DNA from: Actinomycetota bacterium
GTDB taxonomy: Bacteria; Actinomycetota; Acidimicrobiia; Acidimicrobiales; RAAP-2
DNA: 64,000 bases
Direction of reading: 5' to 3'
Assembly (NCBI GenBank): GCA_009726065.1
Contig: WLNA01000001.1
Coordinates: 1-64,000 of the forward strand
In this document: positions 43,934 through 53,370 of the stretch, piece by piece
Layout: every line of letters starts with the position of its first letter
How positions within the stretch are numbered: position 1 is the stretch's first letter
Made by a program: the position numbers and the translations under genes
Notes under the pieces: model-generated
The model's database searches: none
Seen by the model: only the letters and a program-made list of their open reading frames with translations
What the model was told of the DNA's origin: nothing

Positions 43934-44911
43934 TTACTGATGGCTTCCCACGAGTGGATAGTGACATGCAACTTGTTGACCGGCGCCAATGTCACGCAAC
44001 ATCGGTTCTTCGCTTGCGCACTTCTCAGTGGCGAAGGGGCAACGCGTACGGAATCGGCAGCCACTTGGAGGGTGGAGTGGACTTGGTGGTTCCCCGCTCA
44101 AAGTCGCCCGATTTTGTTCAATCTCTGGATCGGCCTCAAGCGCTGCTCCCAGAAGAAAACTGGTGTAGGGGTGTGCAGGTTTGGCGTAGAGAGTGTCGCT
44201 GGGTCCGATTTCGCATAGTTTGCCAAGGTACATAACGGCTACTCGGTCCGAGATGTTCTTCACAACGGCCAAATCGTGCGCAATGAAGAGCATCGTCAAG
44301 CCGTATTCCTTCTTCAAATCCTCTAGAAGATTAAGAATCTGTGCCTGAATCGACACGTCGAGCGCCGACACCACTTCGTCACAGATTAAGAGTCGGGGTC
44401 GCATGGCTAGTGAACGGGCGATAGAAATTCGCTGGCACTGGCCTCCGGAGAACTGACGGGCATAACGATTACCATAAACGGCTGGGTCAATTCCTACCTT
44501 GTTGAGGAGGTCATACACAATGGCATCACGTTCCTCACCTTTGGCCGTCTTCCAGCAGTCGAGCGGCTCGGCCACTATGTCCTTGACTCGCCGCCGAGGG
44601 TTGAGCGAACTGATCGGATCCTGAAAAATCATCTGCATCTTTCGACGCAGACTTCGAGCCTCTTTTTTACTAAGGCTCGTTAACTCGGCACCGTCGACGT
44701 AGATTTCCCCGCCAGTCGATGGCACGATCTGCATGAGCGCGCGTCCAGTGGTTGACTTCCCGCAGCCAGACTCGCCAACGAGTCCGAGTGTCTCGCCCTC
44801 GTAGAGGTCAAATGAAATGCCGGCCACGGCGCTAACCCGTTGCCGACCCTTTCGAAAAGTTACCTCGAGGTCCTTGACGGACAGAACAACATTCTTGCTA
44901 GCTTCGGACAT
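43934..44911 (-). CDS. oppF: Oligopeptide/dipeptide ABC transporter ATP-binding protein (OppF/DppF)
   Basis: 325 residues from ATG 44911 (GGAG six bases upstream); the in-frame extension to 45094 overlaps oppD and is rejected. Walker A GESGCGKST, Q-loop MIFQDPISSLNPRR, signature FSGGQCQR, Walker B LLICDEVVSALD, H-loop IAHDL. The C-terminal Cys-containing motif CRFRTRCPFATEKC is typical of the peptide-transporter ATPases. The signature Gly-Gly-Gln is intact. It overlaps oppD by 14 nt. Confidence 0.93.
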   Translation of the reverse strand: MSEASKNVVLSVKDLEVTFRKGRQRVSAVAGISFDLYEGETLGLVGESGCGKSTTGRALMQIVPSTGGEIYVDGAELTSLSKKEARSLRRKMQMIFQDPISSLNPRRRVKDIVAEPLDCWKTAKGEERDAIVYDLLNKVGIDPAVYGNRYARQFSGGQCQRISIARSLAMRPRLLICDEVVSALDVSIQAQILNLLEDLKKEYGLTMLFIAHDLAVVKNISDRVAVMYLGKLCEIGPSDTLYAKPAHPYTSFLLGAALEADPEIEQNRATLSGEPPSPLHPPSGCRFRTRCPFATEKCASEEPMLRDIGAGQQVACHYPLVGSHQ

Positions 44912-45971
44912 TGTCTTCTCCAAATTCCTTAGTGGAACCAGTACTACTTGAAACTGGGGCACTCTGATTGTCGAGTGGGTTCCAGCAAGCGAAATAGTGA
45001 CCATCAGTGCCGGTTGGTTCGAGGTTGGGTCGCTCCTGAGAACACTTCTCAGTAGCTCGGCTGCAGCGTGGAGCAAAAGCACAGCCCTCCGCAAGTTTCA
45101 AAAGGTTCGGCGGGCGACCGGGGATGGTCTTAAGCCGAGTGTGACTCGGATTCGAGACTCTGGGTGTCGACTCCAGTAATGCCCGTGTGTACGGCATTCG
45201 GTGGTCTTTAAAAACATCTTTGGTTCGGCCCATTTCAACAACTCGACCGGCGTACATGACGATAATGCGGTCGGTTCGAGTTGCAACAACCCCGAGGTCG
45301 TGGGTGACCAAAATTACACTCATCTGTAACTTCATTTGAAGTTCGTCAAGCAGGTTCAGAATCTGCGCCTGAATAGTGACGTCAAGACCAGTTGTTGGCT
45401 CGTCTGCCAAAAGGAGACTTGGATTGCAGGCGAGTGCGATTGCGATCATGACCCGTTGACGCATACCGCCAGATAGTTGCGTGGGGTAGGCTTCGTAGCG
45501 TTCTTCCGGTGAGGGTATCCCGACCAGAGTAAGTAGCTCAATAGCGCGCGCCTTAGCTTCGTCTTTACTCATGCCCAATCGAACATGCAGTGACTCACCA
45601 ATCTGCTTCCCAATCTTGGTTACAGGATTCAACGACGTCATTGGATCCTGGAAGATCATCGCTACTTTGGTTCCCCAGATTTCACGGAGTTCCGCTTCGG
45701 TCGCACCAACTATCTCATGACCGTCAAACCGTACCGACCCACCAACCTCAACGTTGGTTCGAGGCTGCAGCCCCATAATGGTACGGCTTAAAACCGTCTT
45801 ACCTGAACCGGATTCGCCTACGACGCCCAATGTTTCATTGTGACCGAGTCGGAAACTGACGCCACCAACCGCTGGAAGGGGGCCGCGTGCAGTATTAAAC
45901 GTGGTCGTCAGATTCTCCACGACGAGGAAATCCTCATCGGGATTGTTATTTTGATTTGTTTCAGTGCTCAC
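44898..45971 (-). CDS. oppD: Oligopeptide/dipeptide ABC transporter ATP-binding protein (OppD/DppD)
   Basis: 357 residues. Walker A GESGSGKTV, Q-loop MIFQDPMTSLNPV, signature LSGGMRQR, Walker B LLLADEPTTGLD, H-loop VTHDLG, and the C-terminal CAFAPRCSRATEKC motif. It pairs with OppF as the second ATPase. The GTG start overlaps the oppC stop by 4 nt. An acidic, Ser-rich C-terminal extension runs into the oppF start. Confidence 0.93.
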   Translation of the reverse strand: MSTETNQNNNPDEDFLVVENLTTTFNTARGPLPAVGGVSFRLGHNETLGVVGESGSGKTVLSRTIMGLQPRTNVEVGGSVRFDGHEIVGATEAELREIWGTKVAMIFQDPMTSLNPVTKIGKQIGESLHVRLGMSKDEAKARAIELLTLVGIPSPEERYEAYPTQLSGGMRQRVMIAIALACNPSLLLADEPTTGLDVTIQAQILNLLDELQMKLQMSVILVTHDLGVVATRTDRIIVMYAGRVVEMGRTKDVFKDHRMPYTRALLESTPRVSNPSHTRLKTIPGRPPNLLKLAEGCAFAPRCSRATEKCSQERPNLEPTGTDGHYFACWNPLDNQSAPVSSSTGSTKEFGEDNVRS

Positions 45972-46855
45972 AGCTTGACCTCAGTTACATCGAAGTAGGA
46001 ACGGAGTCGATCGCCAACGAAATTGAGCGCCAAGATGAATAAGCACAATATCGCCGACGGGAAAATAATCAGAGGCCAGTTTTGTGGTGTGTCGTTCAAG
46101 GACTGACGAGCGTCATTGATCAAGTTGCCCCATGAAGGAGCAGTGTTGGGGTCGATAGACAGCCCTAAGAATGCGAGCACGCCTTCCAGGGCGATAACGG
46201 TTGCCACACCAAATAAGAGGAAGGAGAGACCTGTGGGCGCAACGTTTGGAAGCAATTCACGAAAGACGATACGTCGATCTTTAGCACCGAGGACACGGGC
46301 CGCGGTTATGTATTCCTTGCTGCCGGCACTCAACGTTGCCGCCCGGATGACGCGGTAGACGAGGGGCACTGACGAAATGCCGACCACGAGAATGATTTTC
46401 GCCAATGACCGGGGCCACCACATGGAGAGGATGGAGATGATTGCAATGATTGAGGGGAATGCCAGAAGCGTGAACATCACTGATGAGAGCGCCACGTCAA
46501 GTTTGCCCCTACGGAATGCCGCCAACATACCTAAGGGCCCGCCTATTCCGAAGCCGATAGCCATAGCGCCAAGACCGACACCGAGTGAGATTCTGGAACC
46601 CCAAGCAACTCGCGCAAATAGGTCTCTACCCAAAGAGTCGGTACCCATTAAGTGATCCAACGACATCCCCATGCTCGGCATGCTGATCATCTCTTTGGGG
46701 TTGGCGATTGGGAGAAATGGTGTCAACAACGCTACGCCTAGATTGATCGCGAGCCAACCGACGCAAATCCAGGTGAAAAGACCGATCGGCTCTCTTTTCT
46801 CTGGATGCTCGACGACAATTTCGTTGGGAATCATTGGGGTTTCAGTGTTAGTCAC
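45968..46855 (-). CDS. oppC: Peptide ABC transporter permease (OppC/DppC)
   Basis: 295 residues from GTG 46855, supported by AAGGA six bases upstream and an 8 nt overlap with oppB; the frame extends to 46894 without better evidence. One N-terminal TM, then the family motif GTDSLGRDLFARVAWGSRISL and five TM helices with AARVLGAKDRRIVFRELLPN (EAA loop). The cytoplasmic EAA loop contacts the ATPases. Confidence 0.92.
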   Translation of the reverse strand: MTNTETPMIPNEIVVEHPEKREPIGLFTWICVGWLAINLGVALLTPFLPIANPKEMISMPSMGMSLDHLMGTDSLGRDLFARVAWGSRISLGVGLGAMAIGFGIGGPLGMLAAFRRGKLDVALSSVMFTLLAFPSIIAIISILSMWWPRSLAKIILVVGISSVPLVYRVIRAATLSAGSKEYITAARVLGAKDRRIVFRELLPNVAPTGLSFLLFGVATVIALEGVLAFLGLSIDPNTAPSWGNLINDARQSLNDTPQNWPLIIFPSAILCLFILALNFVGDRLRSYFDVTEVKL

Positions 46856-47864
46856 GGGCAATCCTTGGGTCAACGAGGGTTGTGATGAAGTCAACCGTAA
46901 AATTAATTACGATGACTGCTACTGCGACTACAAAGACTGTGCTTTGGATAACCAAGTAGTCCTGCAGTGTGATTGAGGCAATTAACAGGCCTCCCAGACC
47001 GGGGATGGCGAGCAGGTATTGAACCACGAATCCACCGGCAATAAGTCCACCGATATTGATGCCTGCTGTGCCTAGGAGCGCCACAGACGATGGCCTGAAT
47101 GCGTGCCTCCACATGATGCGACGGCTGGAGAGACCTTTGGATCGGGCCATGGTGATGAATTCTTCTTGCAAGGTGGCGATTAAGTCCGAGCGCAGAACGC
47201 GAAAGTAGACGACGAAGGATCCAATAGACAACGCGAGTGTCGGTATCACCATGCTCGTAAGGTTGTGTCCAACCGTAGTGAAGAACATTCCGGTATCAGT
47301 AAACAGCCAAGCCCACTCTGGCCATCGTGTAAAGCTCCCCGGGCCAGTACCGGGAATCTGGGCCTTGATTGCGATTATCAGTACCAAGTACACGACGATA
47401 ATGAATGACGGAACGCTCAGCAAGCCAAATGTCAAGCCATTGCTCAGTCGGTCAAAAAGACCATTCGGCTTACGGGCAGCCTTCATTGCCAGTGGAATGG
47501 CGCATGCGAAGGCCACAATCTGGGATAAGAAAATAATTTCGAGGTCAATAGGTAAAGACTTGCCGATTGAAGTGTTAATCGATTCGCCAGTGATGTAGGA
47601 CTTACCTAAGTCACCCTGCAAGACATGGCCCATCCATGTGAGGTACTGCTGGACCAGACCCTTGTCGAGTCCCAGACGGGCGTAGAGCTCCCTCTTATTC
47701 GCTGGTGTGTTAGCAACACCCAGAATGGATGTTGCTAAGTCACCCGGTAGCAATTGAATCATGAAGAAGCTACCGATTGAGATCGCGATGATAATTGCCA
47801 CCAGCGCAACTAGTCGTTTTATGAAGTACTTAAGCACTGCTCCTCTTTCAGACCTATTGAACAA
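46848..47864 (-). CDS. oppB: Peptide ABC transporter permease (OppB/DppB)
   Basis: 338 residues from TTG 47864. TM1 (ALVAIIIAISIGSFFMIQLLPGD) carries the family motif, followed by ARLGLDKGLVQQYLTWMGHVLQGDLGKSY. The EAA loop is TMARSKGLSSRRIMWRHAFRPS. Two starts compete: TTG 47864, six bases after a TACAAT -10 (leaderless), and GTG 47837 with GAGGAG only two bases away. First gene of oppBCDF; no peptide-binding lipoprotein gene follows or precedes. Confidence 0.88.
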   Translation of the reverse strand: MFNRSERGAVLKYFIKRLVALVAIIIAISIGSFFMIQLLPGDLATSILGVANTPANKRELYARLGLDKGLVQQYLTWMGHVLQGDLGKSYITGESINTSIGKSLPIDLEIIFLSQIVAFACAIPLAMKAARKPNGLFDRLSNGLTFGLLSVPSFIIVVYLVLIIAIKAQIPGTGPGSFTRWPEWAWLFTDTGMFFTTVGHNLTSMVIPTLALSIGSFVVYFRVLRSDLIATLQEEFITMARSKGLSSRRIMWRHAFRPSSVALLGTAGINIGGLIAGGFVVQYLLAIPGLGGLLIASITLQDYLVIQSTVFVVAVAVIVINFTVDFITTLVDPRIARD

Positions 47865-47870
47865 TAGTCA

Positions 47871-47876
47871 ATTGTA
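47871..47876 (-). promoter_or_regulatory. -10 element of the oppBCDF operon
   Basis: On the minus strand TACAAT lies six bases before TTG 47864. For the divergent GT-C gene, a TAAGAT at 47905-47910 nine bases before its ATG is the only candidate. Confidence 0.4.
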
Positions 47877-47919
47877 ATGCCGATGTGGGTTCATGCCTCA
47901 GTCCTAAGATGCGCTACTG

Positions 47920-49470
47920 ATGAAGCTCCTGTCGAAATCTGTTCGAAATCTGGGCCAACGTGGCATCGTGGTGTTGGCGACTATTGACATAGTCTGTGGA
48001 TTGGCGCTTCGGTTCACGACCTCATCAAAAATGTGGCTAGACGAGGCGCTGACCGTCAATATCGCTTCGGCTCCCGTTGGCGAGATTGTTAGGCACCTTC
48101 GCAACGATGGTGCTCCGCCGCTCTACTACTTTGTACTGCATCTCTGGATTTCCGTTTTCGGTCCTTCAGATTTTTCTTCGAGATCCCTCTCTGGTTGCTT
48201 CTCCGTTATTGGTTGTCTCGCTGCCTTCGCTCTCGCTCGGCGCCTTTGGGGCACCCAGTACGCCGTAGTGGCGACTGCGGTGCTTGCGGTCTTGCCGTTC
48301 GGGGTCTACTTCGGTACCGAGGCCAGGATGTATTCGCTGGTGATGCTGGAGTCAGCTCTCCTGCTGTTCGTTTGGATTGGAGATTGGAGTAAATCACCCG
48401 GGAGGGACGCAGTAGCGACCGCGTTGCTTGCTGCCTCATTGCTCTACACCCACTACTGGTCGCTGTACCTGATTGCCGTAATGGTGATAGGTCTTGTCAT
48501 TCAGTGTGTTCGGAGCAGAATCGTCACTAGAGACGCGCGATTCAAGATGATCGGCGTTTTCGGTGGGGCAGTTCTCTGGCTGCCCTGGGTACCTGTGTTT
48601 AATGCACAACGCTTACATACCGGTACACCATGGTCGCCGGCTCCGGCATTTTTTCAGTTCTTAAATTGGATTGAGGGCTTCATTACCAACCAAAGTCGTC
48701 AGCACATCACGCCATCGCTCCACCACGAGGTAGTGATGCTGTTATTTATTGGCCTAATTGTGATGGGTTGTTTTGCCGTGGTGATGAAAGATCGCTACGT
48801 GGTGAAACTAGATTTTCAGATTCCCCGGGAAGTTAAATTTCTTGTAGGAATTAGTTTCGGCACAATGTTTCTGGGCCTTCTCGCCTCTCATTTTGCAGAT
48901 ACGACGTTCGTTCCTCGCTACGCATCGGTCATTGCGATACCCATCGCACTGATTGTGGCGAGAGGAATCATGGTATTCGACCGCCCCTTGCGAATTCTGA
49001 TGGTGTTGCTACTCTTCTCGGTAGGAGCACTCTGGACTGACAAGTGGGGCCGTGGGGTGCAGAGAACCCAAGCGGGCGAAGTATCCGCCGTATTAGTCGG
49101 GGCGAAACCTGATGCATACGTTTTCATGTGCCCCGACCAGATAGGTCCAACGGTGATGCGTTACGCCAGGCATGACCTGTCTTACAGTGCGTACCCTCGC
49201 TACACCGAGCCTTTCTTCGTAGATTGGTATGACTATAAGGATGCGTTCAAGGCGACGTCGCCACGTGACGCGGGCGCGAAAGTGCTTGCAGCAGCAGGTA
49301 ATCGAGATATTTACGTAGTTTGGTCGTCCGGTTACACATTGAAGGGAACCTGCAAAGCTGTCGCCCACGAGATCACGAACGCGACAGGCAGGACTGCAAC
49401 CCGATTGCTAAAGGCCAGAGTGACCGGTTTCTACCAGTCCATGAACGTGACCTTGTTGCCATTTCGCTAG
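47920..49470 (+). CDS. GT-C fold membrane glycosyltransferase (PMT/ArnT-like)
   Basis: 516 residues. About 11-12 transmembrane helices and a C-terminal extracellular domain from about residue 370. The first external loop has MWLDEALTVNIASAP (D-E motif of GT-C enzymes) followed by NDGAPPLYYFVLHLWISVFG and SSRSLS, typical of polyprenyl-phosphate-sugar-dependent mannosyltransferases. FGTEARMYSLVMLE and YTHYWSLYLI fit the same family. The acceptor is unknown. It opens an envelope-glycan gene group on the + strand, and its donor could be the polyprenol-phosphate-mannose made by the 23.9 kb gene. Confidence 0.82.
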   Translation: MKLLSKSVRNLGQRGIVVLATIDIVCGLALRFTTSSKMWLDEALTVNIASAPVGEIVRHLRNDGAPPLYYFVLHLWISVFGPSDFSSRSLSGCFSVIGCLAAFALARRLWGTQYAVVATAVLAVLPFGVYFGTEARMYSLVMLESALLLFVWIGDWSKSPGRDAVATALLAASLLYTHYWSLYLIAVMVIGLVIQCVRSRIVTRDARFKMIGVFGGAVLWLPWVPVFNAQRLHTGTPWSPAPAFFQFLNWIEGFITNQSRQHITPSLHHEVVMLLFIGLIVMGCFAVVMKDRYVVKLDFQIPREVKFLVGISFGTMFLGLLASHFADTTFVPRYASVIAIPIALIVARGIMVFDRPLRILMVLLLFSVGALWTDKWGRGVQRTQAGEVSAVLVGAKPDAYVFMCPDQIGPTVMRYARHDLSYSAYPRYTEPFFVDWYDYKDAFKATSPRDAGAKVLAAAGNRDIYVVWSSGYTLKGTCKAVAHEITNATGRTATRLLKARVTGFYQSMNVTLLPFR

Positions 49471-49491
49471 CCCTATCCCTTTGCTCTTGGC

Positions 49492-49497
49492 TAGTGT
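49492..49497 (+). promoter_or_regulatory. -10 element for leaderless FAD-oxidoreductase gene
   Basis: TAGTGT lies exactly six bases before ATG 49504. It starts the FAD protein-flippase-GT4 unit. Confidence 0.5.
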
Positions 49498-49503
49498 TTA
49501 GTC

Positions 49504-50973
49504 ATGAGTGATTCCAGCCCAGTCGTCGTAATCGGTGGTGGTCCGGCGGGCCTCACTGCGGCCTATGAAATTGTCAAGCGTGGCGGTTCGGTCATTGTCT
49601 ACGAAGGCGACAGTGTCGTAGGTGGCATCAGTCGCACCGTTGAGAGGGATGGCTGGAGATTCGATATTGGAGGCCATCGTTTCTTCACCAAGGTGAAGGA
49701 AGTCGAGGACTTGTGGCATGAGATTCTTCCCGATGAAGATTTTTTATTAAGACCTCGAATGAGCAGAATTTTCTACGATGGAAAGTATTACGACTATCCA
49801 TTGAAGGCCGGGAACGCATTAAAGAATCTTGGTCCGATCGAAGCGGTCCGATGTGTCCTCAGTTACGTGTGGGCGAGAGTGCATCCACCTAAGGACCAAA
49901 CAAACTATGAAGGATGGTTGGTCGCTCGGTTTGGATGGCGGCTGTACCGTCGTTTTTTCGAAACCTACACACAAAAAGTTTGGGGCGTCCCCGTTAAGGA
50001 AATGCCGGCCGATTGGGCCGCCCAGCGCGTTAAGAGTCTTTCTTTGAGTAATGCGATACTCAATGCCCTCCTGCCAAAGCGAGGGCAAACTGACATCACC
50101 TCCCTCATTGAAGAGTTCCAATATCCCAAATACGGACCAGGGATGATGTGGGAGAAGTGTGCTGAACTAATCATGGCCCGTGGCGGTGAAGTGCATCTGC
50201 GCACCAAGGTGAGTGGCATTCGCATCGAGAGTGGTCGAGCCATTGGCGTTGACATCACTCACGCTGATGGTTCTGTGTCATACCAGCCCGCGTCTCACGT
50301 AATTTCCACAATGCCAATGGCCCAGTTGGTCGACACCTTCACGCCGCCATTGCCTCCAGAAATTAAAGCAGCGGGCCATGATTTGCACTACCGAGATTTC
50401 CTCACAGTTGCACTGGTCATTCCCGAAGAGTTGGCTTTTCCTGACAACTGGATTTACATTCACGCGCAGGAGGTTAAGGTCGGAAGAATCCAGAATTTTG
50501 GCTCCTGGTCACCATATTTGGTCAAAGAGGGCCGCACCTGTCTCGGCCTAGAGTTCTTTGTTTTTGAGGGTGATGAACTCTGGGCGGCCAGTGATGAGGA
50601 TCTCATCGAACAGGGCAAGAGAGAGCTTGAGTATCTCGGTCTTGCCAAAGCGGTAGATGTTGAGATGGGCTATGTATTCCGTATGCCAAAGGCATATCCT
50701 TATTACGACAGCCACTACCAGGCGAACGTCAAGGCGATTGCCTCCTATCTCGAGGAAAACGCTTCCAACGTTCACCTGATCGGACGTAATGGAATGCATA
50801 AGTACAACAACCAAGATCACTCTATGTTCACCGCTATTTTGACGGTCGATAATATTTACGGTGGAGACCACGACGTATGGAATGTCAACGTCGAGGAGGA
50901 GTATCACGAATCTGGCAAGGGTGGTACGGGCCGTGACGCCCCAATTCTCCCCAGCCGAGCAGCTCGGTCCTAA
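49504..50973 (+). CDS. NAD(P)/FAD-dependent oxidoreductase, UDP-galactopyranose mutase/amine oxidase-like
   Basis: 489 residues. N-terminal FAD site VVVIGGGPAGLTAAYEI with the second arm VYEGDSVVGGISRTV and FDIGGHRFFTK. The C-terminal FAD contact is LIGRNGMHKYNNQDHSM. The fold is that of Glf and protoporphyrinogen oxidase; the sequence is not a canonical Glf. Members of this group occur in polysaccharide clusters with unknown substrates. Its position ahead of a flippase and a GT4 suggests action on a sugar nucleotide or lipid-linked sugar, which is inference. Confidence 0.8.
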   Translation: MSDSSPVVVIGGGPAGLTAAYEIVKRGGSVIVYEGDSVVGGISRTVERDGWRFDIGGHRFFTKVKEVEDLWHEILPDEDFLLRPRMSRIFYDGKYYDYPLKAGNALKNLGPIEAVRCVLSYVWARVHPPKDQTNYEGWLVARFGWRLYRRFFETYTQKVWGVPVKEMPADWAAQRVKSLSLSNAILNALLPKRGQTDITSLIEEFQYPKYGPGMMWEKCAELIMARGGEVHLRTKVSGIRIESGRAIGVDITHADGSVSYQPASHVISTMPMAQLVDTFTPPLPPEIKAAGHDLHYRDFLTVALVIPEELAFPDNWIYIHAQEVKVGRIQNFGSWSPYLVKEGRTCLGLEFFVFEGDELWAASDEDLIEQGKRELEYLGLAKAVDVEMGYVFRMPKAYPYYDSHYQANVKAIASYLEENASNVHLIGRNGMHKYNNQDHSMFTAILTVDNIYGGDHDVWNVNVEEEYHESGKGGTGRDAPILPSRAARS

Positions 50974-50981
50974 GTCTTTTG

Positions 50982-52241
50982 ATGGCTGAGGGTGGTATTA
51001 GAAAACGGTTCGAATCGCTTGTCGGTGCAGCGGTCGTTATGGCCGTCTCGGGTTTCATAGCGAATGTGCTGAACCTTGGGGTAACGGTATTGATTGCTCG
51101 TCTCCTCAATCCTGACGACTACGGCGTTTATTCCCAGATGATTGGCATATTTTTCATTGTGGCCCTCCCTGGCTCGGCCCTTTCAGTAGCGGTGGTTCGT
51201 AGAGCGAGCTACTACCTCGTTCGTGAGGACGAACAACTTATGGCCCGCTGGCAACGTCGCCTTAATCAGCGTTTGGTGCGCTGGGCCGGCGGCTTCTCAT
51301 TCCTTGCGCTTATCGGCTCGTTCGTACTGTCTCAATGGTTGGGCCATCGCTCATGGTTGGCAGTTTGGCTAGTTGTGATCGCCGCCATATCCTGGGCGTT
51401 GCTGAATGTTGATCGAGGACTACTGCAATCGAGGCAACGCTATAGCGCTCTTGCTTCTAATTTTCTCCTCGAGGGTGTGGCGCGCACCCTCTTTATGGTG
51501 CTCGGCAGCCCTTTTGGCGTGACGGGAATCGTAACGGGTCTGCTGATTGGCATTAGCGTTGCACGCTGGCACGCCAGACGGCTGGTAGGAACGAAGGAGA
51601 CCGGTGGCGGCGGGCAGGTTCTTGAACACACAGGAGTTTCCACAGACCTGCTATTTGCTCTGGCCACTCTTGCGCTGTTGGCCACCTTGCAGTTCATTGA
51701 TGTTTTCCTCGTGGGTCGTTACCGGACCGACTTAGCTGGCGCCTACTCTGCTATTTCTCAAGTGGCCAAGACCATTGTGTACGGTGCGATTATTCTGGGA
51801 AACTTCCTCCTGCCGGAAACTGCGATTGCTGCTCGTCGCGGTCGAAATGCCTACCGACAACTGTTCATTTCGGGCGCTCTCTTGATGGTTCCAGTGTGCA
51901 TTCTTCTTTCGGCTTCAGGGCTCGCATCGAGAGAGCTGCTCGTTTTAGTGTTTGGCGAACGATATGCCTCAGACGCGGCCTCTATGACGGCACTGATTGG
52001 CGCCATGGTCTTTCTAGGCGGGAGCACTCTTTTGAGTGTTTATCTGTTGGGTGCTGGCCGTCGTTGGCCGACGATGTGGCTATTTGTCTGCACCGTTGGT
52101 GGCACGCTGTATCTATCCCAAGCTCGGGGCGTTGTCGCGGAGACCGTGCACCGCGATCTACTACTCCAAGGGGTTGCGTTTTTTGGACTACTCCTGATTA
52201 CTTTGCTACCCGCGAAGTCTCGAGATCTAGCTCATGTCTAA
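50982..52241 (+). CDS. Polysaccharide/lipid-linked sugar flippase (MOP superfamily, Wzx-like)
   Basis: 419 residues from ATG 50982 (a TTG one codon earlier is in frame). About 12 transmembrane helices. The N-terminal VVMAVSGFIANVLNLGVTVLIARLLNPDDYGVYSQM is the classic Wzx/MVF opening. It probably flips a lipid-linked glycan made by the adjacent GT4 across the membrane. It overlaps the GT4 ATG by 8 nt. A TAAGTC lies five bases upstream, a weaker version of the local start signal. Confidence 0.85.
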   Translation: MAEGGIRKRFESLVGAAVVMAVSGFIANVLNLGVTVLIARLLNPDDYGVYSQMIGIFFIVALPGSALSVAVVRRASYYLVREDEQLMARWQRRLNQRLVRWAGGFSFLALIGSFVLSQWLGHRSWLAVWLVVIAAISWALLNVDRGLLQSRQRYSALASNFLLEGVARTLFMVLGSPFGVTGIVTGLLIGISVARWHARRLVGTKETGGGGQVLEHTGVSTDLLFALATLALLATLQFIDVFLVGRYRTDLAGAYSAISQVAKTIVYGAIILGNFLLPETAIAARRGRNAYRQLFISGALLMVPVCILLSASGLASRELLVLVFGERYASDAASMTALIGAMVFLGGSTLLSVYLLGAGRRWPTMWLFVCTVGGTLYLSQARGVVAETVHRDLLLQGVAFFGLLLITLLPAKSRDLAHV

Positions 52242-53370
52242 GGACGAACGCGAACTCGCGGAACTGGTGAAGGGGAGCGGTATTTCCAGTATCGGGGTAG
52301 TGGCCTGGCGTGATTTAGATGACCCCGAGGCCGGAGGATCCGAGCTTCACGCTGATGAGATTCTCAAACGATGGGCAGCAGCGGGGCTGAACATCGAATC
52401 TCGCACTTCGAGGGTGCCCTCAAGGTCACAACGGGTTGAACGTAATGGCTATCAGGTGAATAGGCAAGGGGGGCGCTATCTCATTTTCCCGAGTGTTGTT
52501 TTCAGGGGGTTGATTTCTCGAAGGTCGCATCGTCCTGATGCAGTTGTCGAGATTTGGAACGGGATGCCTTTCTTGACTCCACTCTGGCACCACGGCCGAC
52601 GACTAGTTCTGATTCATCATGTGCATGGTGAGATGTGGCAAATGACCTTGCCGGGTCTGCTGGGAAGAATCGGCTGGCTAATCGAGCATCGACTTGCTCC
52701 TCCGTTTTACCGTCGCACGGTAATTTCAACGCTCTCTAAATCATCTCGTATGGAGATCGAGGAATACATGAGGTTACGTCGAGTTGAGGTGGTTCCACCG
52801 GGCATATCACCCTCCTTCTGTCCAGGGGGAGTGCGATCTGAGTCGCCGATGGTGGTTGCCGTTGGTCGTCTTGCGCCCGTGAAGCGATTCGACTTGCTTA
52901 TTAAATATTTTGCCGAAGTTCGCGAGGCGGTGCCAAGCGCCACTTTCGTTCTGATTGGGGAAGGCCACTTGCGAACAGACCTCGAAGATCTGATTCAACA
53001 CTACGAGGCGAAGGAATGGATTACCCTCGTCGGAAGGGTCTCGGATAGCGAACTTGTGGATCTCTATCGGAAGGCGTGGCTAGTCACTTCAGTATCCTTG
53101 AGGGAGGGCTGGGGTATGTCGCTAACCGAGGCGGCTGCCTGCGGAACGCCGTCGGTAGCAACCGATATCGCCGGACATCGCGATGCTGTCATGGACGGTG
53201 TCAGCGGAATTTTGGTCGATGAAGAGCATGTTGCGCGGACCATGATTGAAGTCCTTAATGACGCCCAGCGATTGAGTCAATTGCGATCTGGAGCGCTGAA
53301 ATATGCAGAGACTCTTACTTGGGACAGTGCGGCTTTAAAACTATTCAGATTACTCTGCAATAGCCGCTAG
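52234..53370 (+). CDS. Family 4 glycosyltransferase (GT-B), AftD-locus type
   Basis: 378 residues, soluble GT-B. The N-terminal half has VVAWRDLDDPEAGGSELHADEI, a pattern of GT4 enzymes found near aftD in other actinobacteria (from memory resembling M. tuberculosis Rv0225). The C-terminal half has VVAVGRLAPVKRFDLLI, FVLIGEGHLRTDL and the donor-site EGWGMSLTEAAACGTPSVAT (E-x7-E). It probably uses a nucleotide sugar such as GDP-mannose. The ATG lies inside the flippase end, and its stop shares CTAG with the AftD-like gene on the other strand. Confidence 0.86.
   Translation: MSKDERELAELVKGSGISSIGVVAWRDLDDPEAGGSELHADEILKRWAAAGLNIESRTSRVPSRSQRVERNGYQVNRQGGRYLIFPSVVFRGLISRRSHRPDAVVEIWNGMPFLTPLWHHGRRLVLIHHVHGEMWQMTLPGLLGRIGWLIEHRLAPPFYRRTVISTLSKSSRMEIEEYMRLRRVEVVPPGISPSFCPGGVRSESPMVVAVGRLAPVKRFDLLIKYFAEVREAVPSATFVLIGEGHLRTDLEDLIQHYEAKEWITLVGRVSDSELVDLYRKAWLVTSVSLREGWGMSLTEAAACGTPSVATDIAGHRDAVMDGVSGILVDEEHVARTMIEVLNDAQRLSQLRSGALKYAETLTWDSAALKLFRLLCNSR

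Noticed and set aside
43940-44235. Plus-strand open frames (~92 aa) over the end of oppF
   Set aside because: Shadow frames opposite the OppF C-terminus with no start signal or homology.
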